From the NCBI GenBank assembly GCA_033964015.1, contig CM066915.1, positions 4,265,575 to 4,329,574 of the forward strand: a stretch of DNA of 64,000 bases, in the 5' to 3' direction. The notes beneath the pieces were generated by a model. The model worked only from the letters and a program-made list of their open reading frames with translations. It had not been told where the DNA came from and made no database searches. The translations under genes and the position numbers were made by a program. Positions 45,954 through 57,768 of this stretch are shown here, one piece after another (position 1 is the first letter of the stretch; every line of letters begins with the position of its first letter). Source of the stretch: Scolanthus callimorphus. Its lineage: Eukaryota; Cnidaria; Anthozoa; Actiniaria; Edwardsiidae.

Positions 45954-46275
45954 AAGGCCAGTTTACACTTGCGATTTTTGCTGCAATTTTTGTCGCGCGA
46001 GTCCCCGCGATTTTTCTCGCATGTACGCGTCAACTCGAAATCACTAATGTAAACTAGGTGCAACTCGGCGCGATCTGCCGCGATTTTTGTCGCGTGATGT
46101 CGCTGAGATTTCAAACATGTTCGAAACTCTGCAACTTGATGCGATTTGAAGAAAAGAGAGCACAGAAATCGCACCGGATTTGCATCTAGTTTACACAAGA
46201 GAGTTGGAATTGCAACTCGCGCGAGAAAAATCGCCGCGACAAATGCAACAAAAATCGCAAGTGTAAACCGGCCTT
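45954..46275. mobile_element. MITE with termini AAGGCC.GTTTACACTTGCG
   Basis: AAGGCCAGTTTACACTTGCG with ATTTTTGCTGC opposes GCAACAAAAATCGCAAGTGT with AAACCGGCCTT. The interior is rich in GCGATTTTTGTCGCG-like palindromes. No ORF domain. Confidence 0.8.
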
Positions 46276-46872
46276 AATAGAGACAAAACCAACTACGTCC
46301 TTTCACTGACTGATTTCGCGTGGAGCAAAACAACCACGCGAAATACCAGAACCACGAACAGCTTTGCAAGCTAAAGAGAACCACTGCTTGAATAGTACGA
46401 TGATAATCGGTATTCACACGCATCAAAGCACGGGCGTTGGAGGCGAGAAAAATCAGTCGAACAATGCAAAGCAAAGCAACTTACCAATGATTCTTCGATC
46501 GATTCGGTGTTTGAAAGGGAATTTTGAGTCCGTTCGCTTCGTCTTGATCGGTTCGAAAATTCAACATCTGGAAAATTAAAATCGGGTGCAGGGTCACCGC
46601 CTTGTAAATCTTCTTGACTCCATCAGACATACCAGAACAAAAGTATCGAGATATTCACGTTTGAACTGTTTGAGCTTCAACAAAATCAACAGTCAACAGT
46701 CTCTCTACGTGTGACCTGCGTTTCATCTCTGTTTCAAATTGACGCCTCACGTATGGGCTGCAACGCAATTGGCTACCGTGAAATAATAGAATACAACAGG
46801 CATTAGTAATTTCCGTTTGAGATATTCCTCTGTTTACAAAGCTGTAGCCGCGGAAGGCTGCCGAGGGTTACC

Positions 46873-46965
46873 TAGACTGCTAGCAGCCCCTACTTTGGCG
46901 CTCACTTTCTGGGTCGCGCTCGCTTTCTGGGAAATGCGCCAAAGTAGGGGCTGCTAGCAGTCTAA
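46873..46965. mobile_element. 93-bp hairpin MITE, hAT-like 8-bp target duplication (GGGTTACC)
   Basis: The termini TAGACTGCTAGCAGCCCCTA with CTTTGGCGC are inverted over about 30 bp. GGGTTACC lies at 46865-46872 and 46966-46973. An 8-bp duplication with TAG-starting ends is typical of hAT-derived MITEs. Confidence 0.85.
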
Positions 46966-46973
46966 GGGTTACC

Positions 46974-47926
46974 AAGGCATTAACCTTTTAATAAATATGC
47001 CAGAAATACCATTTTTCAAAGACTATACTCATCACATTGTGTGATAGCTTAAGAAACGTTTCTCTGGAATAAAGCAATCTGCTAACTGCATTCGACCCAT
47101 CTGTCAACAATCATTGTTAATTGACAGCCGTACAGCATCGTTGTAGATCAAGTCAATCGACTACCTTCGACCGTTATTGTTGAGTCTCCAGTAAAAGTTA
47201 TGGTGGACAGAAATCGCTGCCGATGGCAAGCCTGTAATTTTAAAGCAGAAAGCAGATTGAGATGTTGAGAGCCAGGCACCTAACAGCCAGCATCCAAGGA
47301 CGAAGAGCATTATTCTGGGTAAGAGTCCCTACTTCGGCATAAACGTTTTATCTGTGTTTGGGTATTTCCTCGCGCCGCTGCAAGCCTGGGCGCGGGGGCT
47401 TTGTAGTCACCAGTCATTCAGAATCTTGTCATATGACTTTGGAAGCATCAGTTTGCTTGGTTTATCCCCGGTTTATCATCATCATATACGTTTGTGTTAT
47501 TCTGAACTGATCATAATATCTTCGAACCTCTGGTGCCCAGGTAGCACACATCTCACACGATTCAAATGTTTCAGCATTTAATCCAAACGTTTGTCAACTA
47601 ACCTGTGTTAGGCTCTAGTTTTCTGCTTTTGATGTCATATGAATAAACGGAATTGCTATAATTATAAATAGGTGAGTGATGTAGAGGGACTCTAAATTCC
47701 TCACAGAACCATAATTTAATAATTTATACGTTTCGGCTTTTGAGCCTTCCGTAAATTCAAGCAAACAAGTAACAAATATTCCACTGACCAAATCAGTTTG
47801 CTTTCCGTTAACTATTCCATTCGCAATGCCATACTTAATTGGTGTTGTTTCAATATGTGATTCCTTTTTAACAGGAAATGGTATGAGTGGCGGGTGTTGA
47901 AGCTACATAGTCGAGGATGGCATACC
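46974..47926. other. No recognisable gene
   Basis: A degenerate hammerhead-like GGCTC AAAA GCC GAAAC on the minus strand near 47728-47752 is the only structure seen. Open frames lack domains. Confidence 0.45.
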
Positions 47927-47929
47927 TAA

Positions 47930-49887
47930 GGGACGTGTCATTATTTACCGGGGGGGGGAGGGCTCCCATTTTTTTCAAACAAGGCTAAAAAAAATTAGGA
48001 CCCTCCCCTTGAACATAACAAAAAAATGTGACCCTCCCCCAGACATAGGTAAAAAAAATTGGGACCCTCCCCCATGCGATTTATTTCTGAAAAACCTGTT
48101 AGATAAACTATTGTCCAAGTGATGTAATGTCTCTTTCTTTCTTCTTAATAACAGAACTACTTTTTTCTTACTTCTGTCATGCACCAGTCAATTGACATCA
48201 CGGCCCCCCAATTTAACATTCATTAAGTGTTAAATGTTACTATTTTTCCGGTCACCAGGGACATGGTCGTTGTTAAAGCTCCAGGCCCCCGGGGACACTT
48301 TTGCAACATAAACGCATTTGATAAACGCATTTCTTCAAGCCTCCAGAGAATAGATAAACGTTTTATTTTCTGCGTGTAGTAAAAAAGCCTGTTGGTTTTA
48401 TTCTTCACGCGCTACAAATTATTATGATTCATGTGCGTGAAGCGCAGCCCAAAAACGAATTTCTATGCAGCTTGTAACGTCGAACTCACTTCTTTGGAAC
48501 ATACTGACTGCCAACCAGGCGTATCACTGGAGGGCTTTGGGGGGTTTTCATTTGTCCTTGTCAAGATACACATGCTTGTAACGACATTCGTGCGCATTCC
48601 ATTTAAGCGCCACAAGCGTATTGTTTTATTTGGGCAAGTTCTCTAAAACTAGATTAGATGTCATTCCTTATGCGCGCGCAGCGCGCCGAAATTTTCAACA
48701 TAATGAGTGAAATAAAACTAGAAAATGATATAGAACTCGTTGCTGGAATCTCTCTTTCAAGGCTTCAGGTTTCGAGAGATCCTTTTCACTCGCCCAAAAA
48801 TGAAGTGATCCCTCCCAAATTCTCCGACCTCGGTGATCCTTAAACCAATATATTTTCGCACGATAATCGAACTTCGGAACTTCTGGCTCAGCGTTAATTT
48901 TCCGTTAATGCCCCGCTGAATATTCCCGCTATAGAAGGGTCCGTGTTAAATTCCCTGTCCTTCCGTAGATTAATGTGTTAAATCCCCGGCCTGACCGCGT
49001 TACTTTCCCGCCCTGTCCCGGGGGTGGGGGCCGGGGTGTCAATTGACTGGTGCATATATATTATTAATCGTCTCGATTATTTACGTGAGGATGTTTATAA
49101 TACACAGGTAAAATACAGTGATCCTCCCTCTAAGTGCAATGATTAACGTAATCCCACATGTCCCCTGTTTGACCTAGTACTGTAGACATTTTACAGAAAA
49201 ACGGGCTCGCATATCCTTCGTTGCGCGCGAAGCGTGCCCAAATTTTGATAAACGTTTGTTTGTTTGTTTGTTCATCGTTTTTTTATTTGTTCATCGCATT
49301 TCATCAAGCCTCAGAGAAAGGGTAGATGAACATGTTTTGTGTATGGCATAGTAAACAAAGCCTGTCAGGAAGTACACTACTTCAGCTATATAGGTTAGGT
49401 TATATTATTCATGCGCACAACTGCGCTCCGCAAATGACGAAGTTATTAACATTCATTTTTTTGCCCAACGGACGAATTTATATGCTTGTAACGTCGAAAA
49501 CTCACGCTTACCTAAGGGGTCTTCTTTCAAACATATAGTGACTTGACTCCAGGCCTATCATTTGCAGGGAGATTTAAGGAGAGTTTGATTTTCCTCGTCA
49601 AGATAACTTGTTCTTGCCAACGGTAGTGTCCTCATAGCTAAAAGAGTATATTATGTCATTGTTTATGCGCGCGAAGCGCGCCGAAATTTTATGGAGAAGT
49701 TGCTGAAATAACCACTATCGCCATGTGTTTTACCTTCTTCATCGTCCAAATGTTGCTGAAAAAAAGTATGACCCTCCCCCAAATAGGAGTGAAAAAAATT
49801 TGGACCCTCCCTTTAGACACGCGAAAAAAATTAGGACCCTCCCCACAAAAATAGGAGCCCCCCCCCCGCTAAATAATGACACGTCCC
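47930..49887. mobile_element. Non-autonomous TIR element, copy 2 (inverted relative to copy 1)
   Basis: It has the same termini as 7807-12001, with TAA at 47927-47929 and 49888-49890, and is 1958 bp. It lacks the satellite and LINE insertions of copy 1 and therefore shows the ancestral arrangement. It contains the inner segment at 48179-49055. The near identity of the two copies suggests fairly recent movement. Confidence 0.85.
48179..49055. mobile_element. Inner foldback segment, copy 2
   Basis: Termini ATGCACCAGTCAATTGAC as at 10874-11752, in the opposite orientation, with G/C-rich subterminal blocks. Confidence 0.6.
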
Positions 49888-49937
49888 TAACAAGAAAGAG
49901 TAATCAAAACTGCGAGTGGTATATGGTAGGGATATGA

Positions 49938-50070
49938 GTCTACTTTTATGAGTCTACTTTATGAGTCTACTTTATGAGTCTACTTTATGAGTCTACTTTT
50001 ATGAGTCTACTTTTATGAGTCTACTTTTATGAGTTTATTTTTATGAGTCTATTTTTATGAGTCTCACATC
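49938..50070. repeat. 14-16-bp microsatellite-like repeat (ATGAGTCTACTTTT)
   Basis: About nine units of ATGAGTCTACTTT(T/AT) in a row; later units change to GAGTTTATTTTT. Confidence 0.9.
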
Positions 50071-50319
50071 GTCTCGCATCTATAAAAGCTGGTGTGTGAG
50101 CGCTGTGAGGTATTCACAATGATGCGTGGAACTCAGTTTGAGCAAGAATGGAAGTTGCAATGGGATCGAGATGGAGCATTTTACTCGAAGTTTGATGCAC
50201 TATTGTGTACATTATAATGGTCGTATTGGATGTCCATTCTTGTTGACGAGCCATTTGAAGCCAAAAGATTATGTGATTTTCCTTGGCGAAGTGTTTCTTG
50301 CCGATTTTCCCCAGTCTCA

Positions 50320-50780
50320 GGTTGACCATGGTACCATGGTCTTTCACTGTCAACCATGGTCAACCATGGTTGACCGTGTGTTATCCATGGTGCCTGACTA
50401 TGGTGAAAATTTTGCTTAGACCATGGTCCAAAGCTGACCATGGTCAAAATGTAATTTTTTTTAAAAAAAGATAATGCTCAAAGATCTTGAAAAGAAAGTA
50501 TTTACTTGATTTAACACATTTTTAGCTTTTTTGCATCAATTTCTTATCACTTCGCAGATATCTTAAGTCAGGGAAAGATGGCTATGGTCTACCATGGTAG
50601 ACCATGATCTGGTCAGACTTTACTCCTCAGATGAAAATTATGCAAAGTTTAACAATAGTGTAACTGCTCTCATCTTAGAACTGTGGCTAGACACTTAACA
50701 AACATTAGTCTACAATAAAAGATATTATCGAGTTGAAAGATTGAATGACCAAAAATGACCATGGTAAACCATGGTCATCT
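50320..50780. repeat. Cluster of ACCATGGT palindromes
   Basis: GACCATGGTACCATGGTC, CAACCATGGTCAACCATGGT, TCTACCATGGTAGACCATG and GACCATGGTAAACCATGGTC are spread over about 450 bp, densest at both edges. The layout suggests a foldback element, but exact termini could not be fixed. Confidence 0.55.
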
Positions 50781-51235
50781 GTGAAATAAAGGTTGCATGC
50801 ACATTCGTCATCCGTTTTTGCAAAAAAGTATTTGACATATTTGGACTCTCACCAAGTCCAATATAACCTGATGCATGTAACCAAACAATGACACACATTT
50901 TGTAGATTGGAGTTCATCTGAGTCATCCAATTTTTTCTTAATTTGTACAGCATGGAGTCCTATTATATATAAAAATTGTCCACTGTGCTAATGGTTGATA
51001 CAGAATACAGGTCGATACAGAAAGATTGAGTTTTCTCATCACCTGTGCTCCAAACTGGCGGGGGTGGGGGGGGGGGGGGGGGGCAGCAGCTTTTATTGCT
51101 GACATTTAGAAGTACAAAGAGTGACAAATCAACACATACCGGTACTGTATTGCACCATACTCTGGGCATCAAAAGTGTATTTTTTCAAGAGTTAATATTT
51201 ACAATGCTAAGTGATTATACACATATTGCTTTATA

Positions 51236-51600
51236 ACTTCTAGCAATTTGAACAAGAAGCGGTCAAAAATCTTGTTACTCAAAAGTAAGAAATCATTTGA
51301 TTTGGTTTTGGTGTGTTTTGAAAGGTATTAAATTTAGCCATGATTGTCCTGCCAAACAAACCTCATGGGAAACTGATAAAATGCAATTGAAAGTTCACAT
51401 AATTGTTGCATTTAGAAGGAAAAATATTTTTCAACAGCAATCCTATATACCGGTACATATATTGTATTAGAAAACTTTGAAATTCAGTTTCTCAGGCCTC
51501 CAGGAGAATTTTTTGGCAGGACTACCACTGCTTATTTCTTTCATGGGAATCTTCAAAATCAAACCAAAGGAAAGGCAATAGGTAACTTTTTAGTTACAAT
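51236..51600. mobile_element. Palindromic MITE; a half copy lies in the RecQ transposon at 28690-28880
   Basis: The left half (ATCTTGTTACTCAAAAGTAA, AAATCATTTGATTTGG, GTCCTGCCAAAC) is an inverted, diverged copy of the right half (TTTGGCAGGACTACC, CAAACCAAAGGAAAGG, AACTTTTTAGTTAC). Both halves match sequence at 28690-28880 (GTTTGGCAGGATGATAACAG, AAATCAAAGGATTTGTTACT). Confidence 0.65.
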
Positions 51601-54600
51601 AATATATAGATTTAGCCACTGGCTAAAAGCGGAGCTCCTAGTTATAAAATTTTCTGTGTGAATGAAAGGGATTCCCATGTGTACATGGTTTACATGGTTA
51701 CTTTAGAGTCTTCCCTTCACGAGATATTAATTCTTCAAGCATAAATGACATCATCGATGACGTCATATTACGTGACCACTTCATTTCGCTCATCTAATGA
51801 CCTAGACTACACTACCAAAGTTTGGTTGTTTTAGAGTATTCCCTTCACGAGATATTAATTTTTCAAGCATAGATGACGTCATCGATGACGTCACATCACG
51901 TGACCACTTCATTTCGCTCATCTGGTGACCTGGATTACATTACCCAAGTTTGGTTGGTTTAGAGTCTTCCTTTCATGAGATATTAATTTTTCAAGCGTAG
52001 ATGACGTCATCGATGACGTCATATCACGTGACCATATCATTTCGCTCATCTGGTGACCTGGATTACATTACCCAAGTTTGGTTGCTTTAGAGTCTTCCCT
52101 TCACGAGATATTGGTTTTTTAAGCATATATGACGTCATCGATGACGTCATATCACGTGACCACCTCATTTTGCTCATCTGGTGGCCTAGACTACACTACC
52201 CAAGTTTGGTTGTCTTAGAGTCTTCCCTTCACGAGATATTGATTTTTCAAGCATAGATGACGTCATCGATGACGTCACATCACGTGACCACTTCATTTCG
52301 CTCATCTGGTGAACTGGATTACATTACCCAAGTTTGGTTGGTTTAGAGTCTTCCTTTCATGAGATATTGATTTTTCAAGCGTTGATGACGTCATCGATGA
52401 CGTCATATCACGTGACCACTTCATTTCGCTCATCTGGTGACCTGGATTACATTACCCAAGTTTGGTTGCTTTAGAGTCTTCCCTTCACGAGATATTGATT
52501 TTTCAAACATAGATGACGTCATCGATGACGTCACATCACGTGACCACTTCATTTCGCTCATCTGGTGACCTGGGTCCAGTTGCTCGAAAGTGGTTCAAAA
52601 CTAAACCTGGTTTAAATTTAATCCACCTTTGAACAACCCGCACCTGGATTACATTACCCAACCAGCTGATCTGAGATCGTGACGTCACATGACGTCACGG
52701 AAAAACTGGGTTATCACCTTGCCCGCGATACTTGTCAGCAGTATCACCCATTAGGCTCTCATGCTCAAAGAAAATAATGGCGGACTTCGAAGGGAGAAAA
52801 ATGCCCATCCTTTTCTCTGGCTTCGGAGGTCCACATTTCTAAAGTGATTGCCCTAGTTTTCACTCAAAATGCTTACTTAGTAGCAGAGTTTTATGAATGA
52901 AAGAAGAATCCAACTTTTAACTTGCGATTTGTTGATTTTTGGCTGGTATATTTTCTGGCTCCATTCGTTCCGCATCCGATACCAGCCGACACTACGATAA
53001 CTCCCAGTTGCTGCTTACAAATGCCAACTCTAAAAGCCCTGACATAGAGCTTACACGCTTGGTAAGGAGGTAATGGCTTCTTCATAGAAGGAATTGATAA
53101 AAACAGCGTACTATATCTTGTCGAGGGCCCTGTTTTCTGTACGAGATTCCTAGGAGGTATGATGCGAGGATGACGTTCGAACAATGAAGGAATGAATGTC
53201 CGAAACATTGGCGTTAATCCTGCTTCTGGTTGGTCTTCGTCTTTATATAAAGCAAGCAAGCAAACTCCCAAAAATGGGCTGTTCCCCCGTGTAAGAATCT
53301 GGAACAACTCACAAGCTGCGTCACAATAGCTTCCTTTGTTTAGTAGAACGAATCATGATGAAAGGATAGCTGAACACAAAGGTGTCCTCTGGGAATGGTT
53401 CTTACACCGCGGATTACCCCAAAAATGCCACACTTCTGTACCTACAGCTTAAACAAAATCCGTTTTTTTTTACTTCTTTTATGCTGTTAAACTTGTTTCT
53501 AAAAGCCAGAAAAGGAAAACACACAGCGAAGAGGCCTAATCAAGATTGTAACCCTGAACAAAGCAAAATTAGACACGAAGGTAGCACTTTCTAATCAATT
53601 ATTAGAAAAATAATGACCCCTGTACAATGTTTGTACTGTCACTGTGTTTACATGTAAATGAGATACTAATCAATCAAAGTAAACAAACCAGTCACCATAC
53701 AAACACTTTATTTCAGATACAAATACAAATCAATATTAAGCCTGAAATACATGCTGATTATGGCTTCACTAGCAGTGTTGGGAATGGTTTCATTGTCATT
53801 TACCTATTGACTAAGCAAAAGAATACTGAGTAAATATCTGAAACCAGAAGCTCATAAGTAGCTACTTATGAGCTTCTGCCGAAACCTGATTAATGTTTTT
53901 ATTATGCTTTGCCATGCCATGTGATGCCATGTGAAGCAAATGGTGTTGTGGTTGTTATAACTGTGGAGTTTTTAAATATTCATGAACCCAGGGCACGGAT
54001 GGCAGTGATGTTTCAGGATTTGTTCCATCTACCTGATAACATGAAAACAAGACAAATCAGGCAAATAATAATAGTAATAATAAAGCTCAGATGATCTGGA
54101 AAATTGACAGGGCTTTGTAATTAATAACAGAGCAATGTTTGCATATTTTCCTGGTCTATGGTAGTTGAACTCCAAAAATTAGTTGAATTTTGAAAGCTAT
54201 TTTGCTATTATTTAGATTTTGATAATCTTCAGAAAAAGCAGGAAGAACTGCAAACGTTTTTCCTTTCCCAAAAAATGCCTATAGGCCCCTCGACACTGCA
54301 TTCCATGAAACTGTAGCTAAGGCTACCAAGAATGTATTATTTTTTAAAGGCTGTGCCAAGCAGCCAGCAATTAGCCATTCTTTGGGGCTGTCAGTATAGC
54401 CTTCTTGGATTTTATATGAATCAATCTGACACTACCATAGAACTTGAAATTAAAAGACTTTGCAGTCACAGTAAGGATGGCATAGCTTGGAGGCTGTGGC
54501 CCATTAGCAGTGTACCAAGTACTATTTGGAGGTGCAAATGATTTCAAATTTGCTAATTGGGGGTCCATACATCCCTTACTTGTCCAAAAATCTTAATACA

Positions 54601-54822
54601 TTGGCAATAATAATAATAATCAACTTTCTGTCAAGAGAGTAGCATGTGACAAAAACTTGTTGCCCTCTTGTAGTATTCATTCTTCACCCTTATTCTATTA
54701 AATGTATCAGTTAATTCCAGCAGTGACCATGCCCATTTGTCATTTTTTAGAAAGAAATATGGTTCATAAAAACCATCCCTCCTGCATTTATCACATTATG
54801 TTTTTTTTTTACCGACGACCGG

Positions 54823-55225
54823 TTAGCGCAGTGGTAGAGCGCCGGGCTTATGTTCGGGAGGTTGGGAGTTCAAACCCTGGCCGGGCCAACACTCAGGGTC
54901 TTTTTTTAATAATTGAGGAGAAGGTACTGCCTTTGCTCTAACATCTGCAAATGGTTAGACCTTCGCGTCTTCTCGGATAAGGACGTTAAACCGTAGGCCC
55001 CGTCTCTCACATACACTACACTAACCGGAACCAGAGGGACGTTAAAGAACCACTAGGACCGTCGGAAGTTGCCCAACCTCAGTGTCACAGAACTCACAAT
55101 ACTAACACACACTCATGTTTATAAAGCTGGTTCTTATAGGATGAGTTATCCATTAATGTAAAGCGCTTTGAGCCGCGAGGATAAAGCGCTATATAAGCAC
55201 GTTATTATTATTATTATTATTATTA
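54823..55225 (+). mobile_element. tRNA-derived SINE with LINE-like tail
   Basis: A pol III A box (TTAGCGCAGTGGTAGAGCGC) lies near 54832 and a B-box-like GGGAGTTCAAACCCTGG near 54863. A conserved body follows, including GGACGTTAAACCGTAGGCCC. The tail has TAAAGCGCTTTGAG and TAAAGCGCTATATAAGC, then (TTA)n at 55202-55225. Such tails are shared with L2-type LINEs that mobilise SINEs (established). Confidence 0.85.
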
Positions 55226-56150
55226 TAAACCACGGAAATCCTCGTTTTATTGCTTATGTTCCATGTATTTTTCAACTTCTAAGGGCTGGTCACGGTCATC
55301 ATAGCAAAAAAAAAACATCTTAGAAAATTGGCCATAATTTATATCACATAGAAAATTTGGATGAATTTTTTTACAACAAAAATGCACTCACATTCCACTG
55401 CTTGGGCTGTCACAACGATCAGACCCTTCCCTGCTTAGCAGAGGCCACTTCTATCTTGTTTTGTGTTTTGAAGTAGCTTCTTTTGCGCAGTTGAAACACA
55501 CAAGAAATCATAAAAATTAAAAGTAAAAAGAAACGCGCAAGATAAAAAGTAGCCTCTACAACCAAAGTTAACCCCAGACAACATATTCGAAGAAATATTC
55601 CGCTCTTCAACATAGACATTTCGAAATGTCCTTTTTAAAGGAAAAACTTACATTGATTTGTAGTAGTCAGTAAGTATAGGCGTAGCCTTCTTGGCTCAGA
55701 AGTTCGGCTGGACGCACTGAGAAATAACGGTTCAAGCACTGCAGCACCACTCCTTGAGGCTGATCATGATACCAATAACAATCTCAAAGTCTCCCCGGAT
55801 CATCGAAGATCATTTCCAGAGCTTCTTGCTCTTCTGGTTTCACATTGTTTTGTACACAAAATCACTCGGAAGTTCTCCCTGCCAATCTCGACCTATCCAA
55901 TCTCGAGCTGTTTTTTGAAGACAATAACGAAATTTGCAGCGTGGCATCACGCAAAAGTCCTGTGACTCATTCAGGCCTTGTTGAGATACACAACATACGA
56001 AATGAAGTCGCTCAGACGGCAGAGAACAGTAAAAAGAGAAACTCAATAAGCGAAAAACTGATCCTCCCCTTCGAATTCTGAGTCCCACCATCTTGCAGGC
56101 CAGGTTACCAAGGGTGATAACCCAGTTTTTCAAACTCCCTCGATTCTGAT
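55226..56150. other. Interior of the foldback element, unassigned frames
   Basis: An open frame at 55845-56081 (78 residues, acidic and Ser/Asn-rich) has no recognised domain. A longer unstarted frame precedes it from about 55690. No splice partners could be supported. Confidence 0.35.
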
Positions 56151-56383
56151 TGGCTAATATTTTTTCCCAGATCAGCTGGAAGTTTGGTTGGTTTAGAGTC
56201 TTCCCTTCACGAGATATTGATTTTTCAAGCATAGATGACGTCATCGATGACGTCACATCACGTGTCCGTGTTACAGCACCCCCCTTGTGGCATAGACAAA
56301 ATAATCCAAGTATGGTTGTCTTAGCATGTTCCCTTGAGGAGATATAATTTTTTCTTTGCATACCACAGGGTTCCCATGTGTAC

Positions 56384-56482
56384 ACGGACGGACGGACGGA
56401 CGGACGGACGGACGGACGGACGGACGGACGGACGGACGGACGGACGGACGGACGGACGGACGGACGGACGACGGACGGACGG
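56384..56482. repeat. (ACGG)n microsatellite
   Basis: About 24 units of ACGG with a single interruption near 56468. The frame through it is a repeat artefact. Confidence 0.97.
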
Positions 56483-56714
56483 CGTACGCTACAGGTTTAA
56501 TACCAGAAAAATAAAGGAAAAATCATATCTCCCGAAGGGAAGCTTCTATAGAAGCCAAACTTGGACAAAGTTTCAAAGACCATAAGAGGAACTCTACACC
56601 AAAGTCACGTGCCCTTACGTCATCAATGACGTCATCAAAATGATCCATAATGCCCGTGACGTTCAAAAATCAACTCGATAGTATACTATACGTTTTTCCC
56701 TTAGGTATGGTGCT

Positions 56715-56760
56715 CCGCTTGCGCGGGCCTTCGGCCCGCGCAGGAGCTCCGCTATAATAC
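56715..56760. repeat. GC-rich hairpin (GCGCGGGCCTTCGGCCCGCGC)-type
   Basis: A 9-bp stem with a TTC loop (GCGCGGGCC/GGCCCGCGC) at about 56725-56745, between GCTCCGCTTGC and GGAGCTCCGC. It lies next to the right array of the large element. Confidence 0.7.
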
Positions 56761-57768
56761 CCGAGAAGACTCTAAAACAACCAAACTTGGGTAGTGTGGT
56801 CTTGGTCACCAGATGAGCGAAATGAAGTGGTCACGTGATGTGACGTCATCGATGACGTCATCTATGCTTGAAAAATGAATATCTCGTGAAGAGAAGACTC
56901 TAAAACAACCAAACTTGGGTAGTGTGGTCTAGGTCACCAGATGAGCGAAATGAAGTGGTCACGTGATGTGACGTCATCGATGACGTCATCTATGCTTGAA
57001 AAATGAATATCTCGTCAAGAGAAGACTCTAGAACAACCAAACTTGGGTAGTGTGGTCTAGGTCACCAGATGAGCGAAATGAAGAGGTCACGTGATGTGAC
57101 GTCATCGATGACGTCATCTATGCTTGAAAAAATAATATCTCGTGAAGGGAAAACTCTAAAAGAACCAAACTTGGGTAGTGTGGTCTAGGCCACCATATGA
57201 TCGAAATGAAGTGGTCACGTGATATGACGTCATCGATGACGTCATCTATGCTTGAAAAATGAATATCTCGTGAAGAGAAGACTCTAAAACAACCAAACTT
57301 GGGCAGTGTGGTCTTGGTCACCAGATGAGCGAAATGAAGTGCTCACGTGATGTGACGTCACCGATGACGTCATCTATGCTTGAAAAATGAATATCTCGTC
57401 AAGAGAAGACTCTAGAACAACCAAACTTGGGTAGTGTGGTCTAGGTCACCAGATGAGCAAAATGAAGTGGTCACGTGATGTGACGTCATCGATGACGTCA
57501 TCTATGCTTGAAAAAAAAAATATCTCGTGAAGGGAAAACTCTAAAAGAACCAAACTTGGGTAGTGTAGTCTAGGCCACCATATGATCGAAATGAAGTGGT
57601 CACGTGATATGACGTCATCGATGACGTCATCTATGCTTGAAAAATTAATATCTCGTGAAGACTCTAAAGCAACCATATAAACCATGTACACATGGGAATC
57701 CCTTTCATTCACATAGAAAATTTTATAACCAGGAGCTCCGCTTTTAGCCAGTGGCTAAATCTATATAT

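Larger units (their letters stand above)
52662..56179. mobile_element. 3.5-kb foldback element inserted in the left array
   Basis: It begins CCAGCTGATCTG and ends CAGATCAGCTGG. Further inside, AAAAACTGGGTTATCACC (about 52701) opposes GGTGATAACCCAGTTTTT (about 56114). The array unit reads ACATTACCCAA before it and AAGTTTGGTTGG after it, so AA is duplicated. The interior has open frames without recognised domains at 52891-53307 (minus) and 55845-56081 (plus), a hairpin at 53846-53878 (AGAAGCTCATAAGTA and mirror) and a SINE. Confidence 0.7.
51603..57768. mobile_element. 6.2-kb inverted-repeat element with two mirrored arrays of double-CRE units
   Basis: The ends are TAATATATAGATTTAGCCAC with TGGCTAAAAGCGGAGCTCCT and its inverse (57714-57768). 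Symmetry continues for over 100 bp through ATGAAAGGGATTCCCATGTG. Each arm then holds seven units of about 125 bp (left about 51740-52560, right about 56800-57670) in mirror orientation. Each unit contains CACGTGA, TGACGTCATCGATGACGTCA, a CTTGAAAAAT..ATATCTCG block and AACCAAACTTGGGTA. A second element (52662-56179) is inserted between the arms. No transposase is visible, so it appears non-autonomous. Confidence 0.8.

Noticed and set aside
52891..53307. Minus-strand 138-codon frame as a gene
   Set aside because: No domain, no convincing splice sites, and located inside a foldback element.
56334..56585. Frame with TDGR repeats
   Set aside because: It is translation of the (ACGG)n microsatellite; there is no flanking coding signal.
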